From assembly GCA_043727235.1 (NCBI GenBank), contig JAYSYX010000014.1, positions 1-16,634 of the forward strand: a stretch of 16,634 bases of DNA. The letters run 5' to 3'. A model generated the notes under the pieces. It saw only the letters and a list, made by a program, of their open reading frames with translations. It had not been told where the DNA came from and ran no database searches. A program made the position numbers and the translations under genes. Shown here piece after piece: positions 7,875 through 15,220 of the stretch (position 1 is the stretch's first letter; each line of letters starts with the position of its first letter). This DNA comes from UBA7236 sp043727235 (GTDB taxonomy: Bacteria > Bacteroidota > Bacteroidia > Chitinophagales > BACL12).

Positions 7875-10517
7875 ATGAAAAAAATATTTGCAATTCTTAC
7901 AATAATTCTATTTACCGCGACAGTAAATGCTCAAACACATGATCCGGAATTAGAAAAAATGAATGCAACCCGCAAATTGATGTATGGTGATGCATTAATG
8001 TCGGCAGGAAGTTATTACGGTGCACAGGATGCATATAAACTTGCTTATGAAGATGAGGCCTCTCAGGAAGCTGCTTATAAATTGGCAAGAGCCTATTATT
8101 TAGCGCGCAATTATAAAGATGCAGAAAAATGGTATAAGACTGCAATTGATGCTGGTAAATCAAAAGACATGTATCCTGATGCGGGTTTTTATTACGCAAT
8201 GAGTTTAAAATATAATGGAAAATACGCAGAAGCCAAAGAAGGATTTAAAGCAGTGACAAAAAATAGCAAATTAAAAGGTGCTACTGCAACAATTTTAAAA
8301 CGTCAGGCAAAAAATGAAGATAAGGGTTGTGATGTTGCAATATTACTTGCACAAACTCCGGCTACAGTTAATGTGGAACATTTAGGAACAAATATTAATA
8401 ATAATTACACCGACTTTTCTCCAACATATAGTCCTGATAATAATTTAACCTTTGCAGCCTTAGTATCTGACAAACCTATCGATCTGGGTCAGCAAGGAAA
8501 AACAGAATTGCGTTCAAGAATTTTCACGTCAACCGCTGAAGGTGATACATGGACTCCTTCAAAAGAATTAAAAGCACCATTTAATAAAGGTGATGCACAT
8601 ACAGGAAATGGTGCCTATTCCGGTGATGGTAAAAGATTTTATTATACTGAATGTCGCCCTAACGATTCGTTGGTGATGATCTGTAAAATATATGTGAGTG
8701 AATATGAAAGTGGTGAGTGGCAAAGTGGAAAAGAAGTTAGTGATGCTAACACTACAGATTTTACTTCAACACATCCTGCATTAGGAACTTTTAAAGGGAA
8801 AGAAATTTTGTATTTCTCATCAAATAGAGCAGGTGGTCGTGGTGGAATGGACCTTTGGTATGTTGAAGTTCAAAATAAAGGGAAAGCATATTCAAATCCA
8901 ATCAACTGTGGAACTAAGGTGAATACAATTGGTGATGAAATAACTCCTTTTTATAATGATGAACAGGGATTATTATATTTCAGCTCCAACGGACAAATTA
9001 ATATTGGCGGTTTAGATATTTATAAAACCGCCGGTGGCATGAAATCTTTTGATGCCCCGGAAAATTTAGGATTACCTTTTAATAGTTCAGTGGATGATTT
9101 TTATTTTTCTACGAATAAATCAGGAAAAAAAGGATTTTTTGTTTCGAACCGCAAAGGTGGTTTCAATGTAAAAAGTGAAACTTGTTGCGACGATATTTAT
9201 GCTTATAAATATCCTCCTGAATTTGTGATCATGGTTCGTGCAATTGATGAAATTTCTAAAGAAGTTATCGTTGGTGCGGGTGTTGATCTTAATCAATCTG
9301 GAGTTAAAAAAGATTCGGCCGTTACTAAGATGTCAAATCCGTATGAAGACTTTTTTGTAGGAACAGCTCAGGATAAATTTGAATTGACCGGCTACAAAGA
9401 AAAATATAAAAATGGTCGTGCAACAACATCCACGATCGGCTTAGATAATAACGATACTTTATATGTTGACATTATGATGGAGCCCATCATTGAAAAAATA
9501 CCTATCGAAGTAAAAAATATTTATTATCCATTGGGTAAATGGGATCTTCGTCCCGAATCTTTCCGAGCATTGGATTCTATGTATAATGTATTAGCGCTGA
9601 GCCCTCAATTAAAAGTAGAGATAGGTTCTCATACGGATAGTCGCGATACCGATGAAAGAAACAAAGTGCTTTCTCAGAATCGTGCCGATACAGTAGTAAG
9701 TTATATGATCTCCAGAGGAATTGATTCAGAAAGATTAGTGGCTACCGGTTACGGTGAAACTACGCCTAAAACAATTTCTGAAGATTTTAAAGTTACAAGC
9801 GGTGCTTTAGTACCTAAAGGATCAGTATTAACTGAAGCCTTTATTCAAAAATATAAGGGACAGGATTTTGAAGATTTACATCAGTTGAACAGGAGAACAG
9901 AATTTACGATCATTGGTATCATTCCTAATGCTATCATTACTTACGATGAAGCTACCATTGAAGCCAATGAAGCCCGTAAACGCGATGCAGAATCACAACG
10001 CCAGAAACAATTGCAGGATCTTCAACAAGTGGATGAAACTGATGTAATTGAAACTCCGGAAGTGAAAACAAATGAGACAAAAACTACCGGCGATAAAAAA
10101 ACTACAACTACCACAACAAATGCGGCTGCTCTTGATGCTACCTTAACTAAAAAGGGAAATATGTATGAAGGAAATGCATCTGTAAATGGTAAAGAACAAA
10201 CAAAATATATTCTAAATTTAAGTCCTAGCATTACTGTTGCAATGGTTGGTAAAGAATATTTTATCAGACTATGGGAATCTGGTGCTATCACGGAAGCGGA
10301 TATCAAAAATGATAAACCTACAGATCTTGGAAATGGAACAACCATTAAGGGAGATGTATTTACTATTAAATCTCTTCAGATCGGCGATGTTACTTTAACT
10401 AATGTTGATACGAAAATCAACATGACCAGTACGCAAAACTTAATTGTTGGTGTTAAGGTTGCTGAAAAAAGTGGATGTACATTTGATGTAGGGAAGTTGA
10501 AATTTAAATGTAAATAA
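7875..10517 (+). CDS. PorE-like OmpA-family protein (TPR, PD40 propeller, CRD, OmpA) with C-terminal retropepsin-like domain
   Basis: An 880-residue periplasmic/outer-membrane protein. Signal peptide 1-19 (TVNA/QTHD) and no lipobox. TPR-like helices 25-150 (LMYGDALMSAGSYYGA, AYKLARAYYLARNY). A PD40/WD40-like propeller 165-445 (YSPDNNLTFA, ILYFSSNRAGG, GLLYFSSNG). Carboxypeptidase-regulatory-like fold about 449-535. OmpA C-terminal peptidoglycan-binding domain about 545-682, with GSHTDSR at 584-590 and the NxxLSxxRAxxV motif at 596-607. A charged helix and Thr-rich linker cover 690-755, followed by a final domain 760-880. The first four domains match PorE (P. gingivalis PG1058), which ties the T9SS to peptidoglycan. 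The last domain resembles clan AA retropepsin-like proteases (YEGNASVNG, GAITEADI, IKSLQIGDVTLTNV), but the catalytic DSG/DTG site reads NLS (N781). The start at 7875 is preferred because an upstream ATG at 7818 overlaps porP/sprF and would bury the signal peptide. A strong terminator follows. Confidence 0.9.
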   Translation: MKKIFAILTIILFTATVNAQTHDPELEKMNATRKLMYGDALMSAGSYYGAQDAYKLAYEDEASQEAAYKLARAYYLARNYKDAEKWYKTAIDAGKSKDMYPDAGFYYAMSLKYNGKYAEAKEGFKAVTKNSKLKGATATILKRQAKNEDKGCDVAILLAQTPATVNVEHLGTNINNNYTDFSPTYSPDNNLTFAALVSDKPIDLGQQGKTELRSRIFTSTAEGDTWTPSKELKAPFNKGDAHTGNGAYSGDGKRFYYTECRPNDSLVMICKIYVSEYESGEWQSGKEVSDANTTDFTSTHPALGTFKGKEILYFSSNRAGGRGGMDLWYVEVQNKGKAYSNPINCGTKVNTIGDEITPFYNDEQGLLYFSSNGQINIGGLDIYKTAGGMKSFDAPENLGLPFNSSVDDFYFSTNKSGKKGFFVSNRKGGFNVKSETCCDDIYAYKYPPEFVIMVRAIDEISKEVIVGAGVDLNQSGVKKDSAVTKMSNPYEDFFVGTAQDKFELTGYKEKYKNGRATTSTIGLDNNDTLYVDIMMEPIIEKIPIEVKNIYYPLGKWDLRPESFRALDSMYNVLALSPQLKVEIGSHTDSRDTDERNKVLSQNRADTVVSYMISRGIDSERLVATGYGETTPKTISEDFKVTSGALVPKGSVLTEAFIQKYKGQDFEDLHQLNRRTEFTIIGIIPNAIITYDEATIEANEARKRDAESQRQKQLQDLQQVDETDVIETPEVKTNETKTTGDKKTTTTTTNAAALDATLTKKGNMYEGNASVNGKEQTKYILNLSPSITVAMVGKEYFIRLWESGAITEADIKNDKPTDLGNGTTIKGDVFTIKSLQIGDVTLTNVDTKINMTSTQNLIVGVKVAEKSGCTFDVGKLKFKCK

Positions 10518-10533
10518 AGAGATATTTGAAAAT

Positions 10534-10565
10534 AAAAAGCCTCGTGTAAAAAGCGGGGCTTTTTT
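10534..10565 (+). terminator. Rho-independent terminator of the secretion cluster
   Basis: AAAAAGCCTCG (10534-10544) pairs with CGGGGCTTTTT (10554-10564) over 11 bp around a 9-nt loop and runs into six T. One U-G wobble (T10542) pairs only on the plus-strand transcript, so the structure points forward. It begins 17 nt after the stop of the PorE-like gene and should close the transcript that includes the PorP/SprF gene. Confidence 0.85.
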
Positions 10566-10566
10566 A

Positions 10567-10678
10567 ATGTACCAATGGAACAGCCGAAAAAAATGTACCA
10601 ACGTACCAATTAACAGCCGGAAAAGATGTACCAATGGAACAGCCGAAAAACTGTACCAATGTACCAATTAACAGCCGG
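10567..10678. repeat. Two-copy intergenic repeat (about 54 bp, period 59)
   Basis: Copies start at 10567 and 10626 with the order GTACCAATGGAACAGCCGA, an A-run, then TGTACCAAyGTACCAATTAACAGCCGG. The second copy is one base shorter in the A-run. Six GTACCAA words and four ACAGCCG words occur in all, and a decayed tail (ATCAATTAACAAATTAACAG, 10684-10702) follows. There is no coding sense: reverse-strand reading frames through it merely echo the repeat. It resembles short dispersed intergenic repeats of the phylum; function unknown. Confidence 0.75.
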
Positions 10679-10702
10679 CACTCATCAATTAACAAATTAA
10701 CA

Positions 10703-10823
10703 GATCGACAACCCGAATGATTTTCTACGTAATGAACTTTCAATGTAACTATAAACTTACTCCCCTATGAGGTAGGTGGCCAAAAATATTAATCGGAGAT
10801 CTACTACATGACAGAACCCCAAA
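10703..10823. other. Gene-free spacer downstream of two convergent genes
   Basis: I see no gene here. ACTCCCCTA at 10759-10767, followed by GGTGG at 10775-10779, is repeated in inverted form inside the neighbouring DUF423 gene as CCACCTAGGGGAGT (10888-10901). No clear terminator for the minus-strand gene is visible. Confidence 0.4.
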
Positions 10824-11237
10824 CTAAACTTTCTCTTTCGAAAAAGCAGAACCAAAAAACAAAAGCCAGCCGGAGATTAGCGACAAACCACCTAGGGGAG
10901 TGATTGCACCCAGCCATGCCATTCGTGTTCCGAAAAAGAACTCAGAAAGGGAAAGGAGATAAAGGCTTCCGGAAAAGATTGTAATGCCGGTTATAAATGC
11001 AGTAACGGACCAATTTTTTAATTTGGGTTTTAAAATATCAGAGAAGGCAGCGACAGCAAATAGGGCAAAAGTGTGGTAAAACTGATACCGAACGGCTGTC
11101 TCGAAAATACTGATATCTTTTGCAGTGATCTTTTGGGTGCTTTCTAATTGTTGAAGACCGTGGGCGCCAAAAGCACCTAAGGCAACGGAGAGTGCACCTG
11201 AAATTGCGGCGCAGCGAATGATTGTTTTTTGTTCCAT
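10824..11237 (-). CDS. DUF423 family small integral membrane protein
   Basis: A 137-residue inner-membrane protein with four hydrophobic segments (about 7-25, 48-66, 75-97, 105-131). It carries the DUF423 hallmarks GAFGAHGL (residues 21-28), ETAVRYQFYHTFALF (46-60), the FSGSLY turn (88-93) and ITPLGGLSLISGW (111-123). The family (YgdD-like) has no established biochemical role. I start at the Met of MEQKTIIRC (11237) because the 25 residues ahead of it in the same frame, up to an ATG at 11312, are not typical of the family and would place the start upstream of the predicted promoter. The gene is transcribed toward the terminator of the secretion cluster and away from the DUF3352-like gene, from a compact divergent promoter. 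The leader would be about 50-55 nt. Confidence 0.9.
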   Translation of the reverse strand: MEQKTIIRCAAISGALSVALGAFGAHGLQQLESTQKITAKDISIFETAVRYQFYHTFALFAVAAFSDILKPKLKNWSVTAFITGITIFSGSLYLLSLSEFFFGTRMAWLGAITPLGGLSLISGWLLFFGSAFSKEKV

Positions 11238-11288
11238 AACCTGAGTTTGTATGTGCATATAAACATATGCATAGCCAATTATTAAATA

Positions 11289-11296
11289 TAGCTTTG
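11289..11296 (+). promoter_or_regulatory. -7 box for the gene at 11316
   Basis: TAGCTTTG is an exact TAnnTTTG box, 19 nt before the ATG at 11316, giving a leader of roughly 10-15 nt. No -33 TTG is evident. It directly abuts the minus-strand box at 11297-11304. Confidence 0.65.
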
Positions 11297-11304
11297 CAAA
11301 GGTA
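11297..11304 (-). promoter_or_regulatory. -7 box for the DUF423 gene
   Basis: Read on the minus strand this is TACCTTTG, an exact TAnnTTTG box. It touches the plus-strand box so that the two together form TAGCTTTGCAAAGGTA, a near-perfect 16-bp palindrome centred between 11296 and 11297. Transcription would start near 11291-11293 on the minus strand. Confidence 0.65.
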
Positions 11305-11315
11305 ATCATCACATC

Positions 11316-13907
11316 ATGGAGCGACGAAAAATTGGGATAATTGGGGGGATTTTACTTGTAGTTTTATTTATTACCGTTTACCTTTTGTTTTTCAACAAAA
11401 GAAATGAAACGGTGTTAAATGGAATGCCACAAGATGTGATATGTTTTTTTGATGTTAAAAAAACAGATGCGTTTACCGTTTTATTAAATAATGAAGTTGC
11501 AATGCAAGAATTGTTGCAAACGCAAATATTTGGCGATCTGAAAAAGGATCTTGAATTATTTAGCAAAATTTGCGGTACCAAGGCTGAATTATTATCTGAT
11601 ATTCAAAATAATAATTTTCTTTCGGGAGCATTTGCATCAGGTGATAATAATGTGCAATATTTATTCTTATTGCAATTAGATGAAGCTGCAAGATTAAATC
11701 TAAAACAATTTGTTCCCGATTTAAATGGAGAACAACCTTCAGTTTCTGTACACAAATTTGAGAGAACGGATGTTTATGAATTGAATTATCCAAAAACCGG
11801 AATGTCTATTTCCTTTTCTAAAGTAAGTGGGGTGTTTATTTTTAGTGCATCTTCTGTATTAGTTGAAAATGCAATTCTGCAATTAAAGAATGGCGACCCC
11901 GTAACAGAACATGCGGGATTTAGGGAAGTATTCAACAATATGAATAAAAAAGCTGACCATAATTTTTATTTGAATACTGATCAGCTCAGCAATTATCTTT
12001 CTTTATTCTCTACCAATGATAAATATTTATCCGTAATGCAAATGACCAAATTTGTTTCCTGGATAGGATTCGAATTTGAGTTCGGGGAAGCAGGAGTGGC
12101 AATAAAAGGATATGCTGCATCAAATAATAATAAAAACGATCTGCTTCTCAGCAAATATACAGGAGAGTTTTCTGTTGACATGAATAAATCTGTACCTGCA
12201 AACACAGTGGTTTTATATCGTGTGAATTCAGAACGTTTAAGTGAAAATATTGCTTCCACATTCACAGATGAAACTCAGAACCGCGATTATTTTGATCATT
12301 GGATGCCCTGGATCACAAATAATACTTTATTTGGTATTTCGGAATCGCTGGATAAAAACTTTATGAAAAGAAGTTTTTTGATCATTCCTGCAAGCGACAG
12401 GGTTTTAGCGGATAATAAATTAAAATCCGCAGTCGTATCTGATACCTTGAGATACAGAGGCCACGTAGTTATGGAAATAGCAGCAAGTAATATCATCAGC
12501 GGTATTGCAGGCACTAAATTTCCTGAAATTTGTTTTGCCGCATGGAATAATAATGATCTCCTCTTTACATTTGAGTTACTGCAACTTAAGAATATGTTGG
12601 ATGCAATTGAAAACGGAGAAACATTATCTACAGATAGCGATTATAATGAATTTAAAGAACAGGTATCTGCATCATTCAATAATTCCATATATCTTAACCT
12701 CAGTAAAGCGGAGCAAATTATTTCAAGTTTTGTTTCAGATAAACATATTGATTCCATTGAAGAGAATTTTAATTTGTTGCAAAAATTTCCGCGATTGGAA
12801 ATGCAATTCAGCAATAATAAGAATGTGTATTTGCTGAACGGATTTATTGCTTATAACGCAGCTCCACAACGAAAGAATGGAGTTTTGTGGAAATTGCAGG
12901 TCGATCATCCTATTGAAAGCGGTCCATTTACAGTATACAACCAACTAAATAAACAAAAAAGTATTGTAGTTCAGGATACCTCGCATCAGCTTTACCTTAT
13001 ATCCGCAAGTGGTGATGTTCTCTGGAAACAAACATTGTCAAATAAAATTTCGGGTAAAATACATGAGGTGGATTTTTATGGGAATGATAAAACGCAGATG
13101 CTATTTAATACTTCCGATGCTATTTATTTACTGGATATGAACGGAAATGCTGTGGAGGGATTTCCAATTACACTCACCGCGATCACGAATCCATTAACAG
13201 TTCTGCTGAATACAAAAAACGATTATCGCATGTTCGTAGCTTGCAATAATGATAATATTTATGGATTTTTTAAGGATGGCAAACCTATTCCGGGTTGGAA
13301 CCCGCAACAGAATACAGGGGATGTTACTTTACCTTTATTTGAAATGACCTCCGATAAATTAAATTTAATTGTATTTATTAATTCTAAAGGAATTCAATTC
13401 CGCAAAGAAACCGGAAATGCCGTACGTTCCATTCCTATAAAAAATAATATCATTGCAACCCATACAAGTGGAAATACAAAATATTTTATGGATGTGAAAG
13501 GAAATATTATTCTTGCAGATGGTAATTTAAATACAAAGACTATTCCCGCGCCGGAAAATTTTCTCTCAGGTAATTTTGCAAAAGTGAATGAAGGTGATAC
13601 AACCGATATTTTATTTTTAGAAGATAAATATTTTAAGGCCAAAACTTTAAATGGAAAATCCTTATTTGTTGCAGAAATTGATACGATGTATGATCAGATC
13701 GTAACTTATGAATTTAATGGGCAGAGTTATTACGGAGTTGTATCCGGATCAAATAATTTAATATTATTTGATGAATCCGGTAAAATAACAGATGGATTCC
13801 CTGTGATTGCCACAATCAATTTTATCATTGACGATATTACCAGAAATGGCGATAAAATGTTGGTTACCTGTGTAGATAATGCTGTTATAACTTATAGAAT
13901 AAAATAG
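11316..13907 (+). CDS. Membrane-anchored protein with DUF3352-like middle and beta-propeller-like C-terminus
   Basis: An 863-residue protein I can describe but not assign a function. Residues 1-4 are charged, 6-27 form one transmembrane helix, and the rest should lie in the periplasm. Residues about 35-515 resemble the DUF3352 type of exported protein (MPQDVICFFDVKK near 37-49, alternating strand/helix, repeated SxYLN-like strands), without a catalytic signature that I can see. Residues about 520-863 look like a PQQ/FG-GAP-style propeller, with blades marked by ASGDVLWKQTL (564-574), MNGNAVEGFPITL (608-620), KDGKPIPGWNP (about 654-664) and ESGKITDGFPVIA (820-832). The ATG at 11316 follows a good -7 box. 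purC follows after 34 nt but has its own box, so the pair need not be an operon. A role in envelope quality control or sensing is only a guess. Confidence 0.88.
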   Translation: MERRKIGIIGGILLVVLFITVYLLFFNKRNETVLNGMPQDVICFFDVKKTDAFTVLLNNEVAMQELLQTQIFGDLKKDLELFSKICGTKAELLSDIQNNNFLSGAFASGDNNVQYLFLLQLDEAARLNLKQFVPDLNGEQPSVSVHKFERTDVYELNYPKTGMSISFSKVSGVFIFSASSVLVENAILQLKNGDPVTEHAGFREVFNNMNKKADHNFYLNTDQLSNYLSLFSTNDKYLSVMQMTKFVSWIGFEFEFGEAGVAIKGYAASNNNKNDLLLSKYTGEFSVDMNKSVPANTVVLYRVNSERLSENIASTFTDETQNRDYFDHWMPWITNNTLFGISESLDKNFMKRSFLIIPASDRVLADNKLKSAVVSDTLRYRGHVVMEIAASNIISGIAGTKFPEICFAAWNNNDLLFTFELLQLKNMLDAIENGETLSTDSDYNEFKEQVSASFNNSIYLNLSKAEQIISSFVSDKHIDSIEENFNLLQKFPRLEMQFSNNKNVYLLNGFIAYNAAPQRKNGVLWKLQVDHPIESGPFTVYNQLNKQKSIVVQDTSHQLYLISASGDVLWKQTLSNKISGKIHEVDFYGNDKTQMLFNTSDAIYLLDMNGNAVEGFPITLTAITNPLTVLLNTKNDYRMFVACNNDNIYGFFKDGKPIPGWNPQQNTGDVTLPLFEMTSDKLNLIVFINSKGIQFRKETGNAVRSIPIKNNIIATHTSGNTKYFMDVKGNIILADGNLNTKTIPAPENFLSGNFAKVNEGDTTDILFLEDKYFKAKTLNGKSLFVAEIDTMYDQIVTYEFNGQSYYGVVSGSNNLILFDESGKITDGFPVIATINFIIDDITRNGDKMLVTCVDNAVITYRIK

Positions 13908-13916
13908 TAGAATCCG

Positions 13917-13924
13917 TAAATTTG
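13917..13924 (+). promoter_or_regulatory. -7 box for purC
   Basis: TAAATTTG followed by C matches the TAnnTTTG consensus exactly. It sits 17 nt upstream of the purC ATG, giving a leader of about 10-13 nt. No clear -33 TTG is seen, and no riboswitch could fit in so short a leader. Confidence 0.65.
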
Positions 13925-13941
13925 CCCTTTAATTATACAAT

Positions 13942-14886
13942 ATGACCGTTTTGAGTACTGATCTGAAATTACCGGGGGCAACAGCAATTTATCATGGAAA
14001 GGTGAGAGATGTTTATACTATCAGAGATAAATATCTGGTAATGGTTGCCAGCGATCGTATTTCGGCTTTTGATGTTATTTTACCGCGGCCCATACCATAC
14101 AAAGGACAGGTTCTCAATCAGTTAGCCGAATTTTTTTTGGATACCACCAAAGATGTTGCACCAAATTGGTTATTGAGTGTTCCTGACCCACGTGTTTCCA
14201 TTGGAATAAAATGTTTACCTGTAAAAGTAGAGATGGTAATTCGCGGTTACCTGGCTGGACATGCCTGGAGAGAATATAAATCCGGAAAAAGAATGATCTG
14301 TGGGGTGATGATGCCGGAAGGAATGAAGGAGAATGATAAATTTCCTGAACCTATAATTACACCTACCACAAAAGCCGATGCCGGCCATGATGCAGATATT
14401 TCGAAGGAGGAGATTTTGAAAAGCAATTTCATTACTCTCGATAAATATGAATTAATGGAATATTATACCCGTGCATTATTTAAAAAAGGCACAGAGATGG
14501 CAAATGAACGCGGTTTAATATTAGTGGATACAAAATATGAATTCGGTTTACACGATGGAAAAATACTTTTGATGGATGAAATTCATACTCCTGATTCTTC
14601 CCGTTATTTTTATTTGAAAGGATATGACGAAAGGCAAAAAAAGAATGGACATCAAAAACAATTATCAAAAGAATTTGTAAGAGAGTGGCTCATAGAAAAT
14701 GACTTCATGGGCAAGGAAGGTCAAACAGTTCCGGAAATGGGAGAGGAGTGGATAAAAACGATCTCTTCGCGTTATATTGAATTATATGAAATGGTAACAG
14801 GTAAAAAATTTATACCTGTAGAAACCAATACTGAATCCGTTTCTGCAAATATTGTTCTTGGGTTACAAAAATTGGGAGTGGTTTAA
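13942..14886 (+). CDS. purC: Phosphoribosylaminoimidazole-succinocarboxamide synthase (SAICAR synthetase)
   Basis: A cytoplasmic enzyme of de novo purine synthesis that joins CAIR and L-aspartate with ATP to make SAICAR. The 314-residue length fits the longer (yeast Ade1-like) form common in Bacteroidota rather than the about 240-residue E. coli form. Visible motifs in order: GKVRDVY (19-25, nucleotide-binding loop), ASDRISAFDV (36-45), KGQVLNQLAEFF (54-65), the substrate-binding VIRGYLAGHAWREYKSG (99-115), TTKADAGHD (142-150), LILVDTKYEFG (192-202) and MDEIHTPDSSRYF (211-223). All are intact. It has its own promoter box and short leader. There are no other purine genes in the window, so the pathway is dispersed here. 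The gene is followed by a repeat-rich spacer with no strong forward terminator. Confidence 0.97.
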   Translation: MTVLSTDLKLPGATAIYHGKVRDVYTIRDKYLVMVASDRISAFDVILPRPIPYKGQVLNQLAEFFLDTTKDVAPNWLLSVPDPRVSIGIKCLPVKVEMVIRGYLAGHAWREYKSGKRMICGVMMPEGMKENDKFPEPIITPTTKADAGHDADISKEEILKSNFITLDKYELMEYYTRALFKKGTEMANERGLILVDTKYEFGLHDGKILLMDEIHTPDSSRYFYLKGYDERQKKNGHQKQLSKEFVREWLIENDFMGKEGQTVPEMGEEWIKTISSRYIELYEMVTGKKFIPVETNTESVSANIVLGLQKLGVV

Positions 14887-14947
14887 TGCTAATTTATATT
14901 CTAATTTTTGGTAAATTATATAGTTTGTTTTTGGGTATATACCATTA

Positions 14948-14978
14948 GTGAGACCCTCGCTAAGAGCGAGAGCCTCAC
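14948..14978. repeat. Nested inverted repeat (hairpin)
   Basis: GTGAG (14948-14952) pairs with CTCAC (14974-14978), and inside it CTCGCT (14956-14961) pairs with AGCGAG (14965-14970) around a 3-nt loop, with symmetric 3-nt internal bulges. No T-run follows. It lies 62 nt after the purC stop and may mark the 3' end of the purC transcript. Confidence 0.6.
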
Positions 14979-15042
14979 AAGCTTCGTGATGGGCTAACTT
15001 CAATGGATTGGGTAATGATTACATGCTCATTATCGTAACCAC

Positions 15043-15131
15043 GGACTCAAGTCAATTGTTAGAAGATGTTTCGTTCATCACCACGCCGCATTACCCGGGA
15101 CTAAAGTCCGTTGTTACAAGATGTTTCGTTC
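15043..15131. repeat. Two-copy 34-bp direct repeat with internal palindrome
   Basis: Copy 1 covers 15043-15076 and copy 2 covers 15098-15131 (period 55). They differ at four positions and share TTGTTA, then one variable base, then AAGATGTTTCGTTC. Copy 2 begins with a perfect GGACT-AA-AGTCC palindrome; copy 1 has a one-base decay of it. Copy 2 runs into GTTCC-TTC-GGAAC (15128-15140), a small hairpin. GGGTAATG at 15010-15017 and CATTACCC at 15089-15096 form a further inverted pair flanking copy 1. Confidence 0.75.
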
Positions 15132-15220
15132 CTTCGGAACTTATCGTTATCAATAATTATATACTTTGATTCACAAATATTATTAAATCTCCATCATCAA
15201 CATTTTTTTATCCTTTTTTT

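Noticed and set aside
10022..10345. 107-codon minus-strand open frame with a poly-Val stretch
   Set aside because: It is antisense to the Thr-rich linker of the PorE-like protein. The Val run is the complement of ACA/ACT threonine codons.
10376..10667. Minus-strand frames of about 75 codons containing repeated HWY and GTLVH words
   Set aside because: The words are translations of the intergenic GTACCAA repeat, they cross the plus-strand terminator, and there is no promoter or family resemblance.
10567..10678. CRISPR-like array
   Set aside because: There are only two units, the units are continuous repeat with no unique spacers, and no cas genes are present.
11238..11312. Longer N-terminus for the DUF423 protein
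   Set aside because: The extra 25 residues are not family-like, and the ATG at 11312 lies upstream of the predicted -7 box at 11297-11304.
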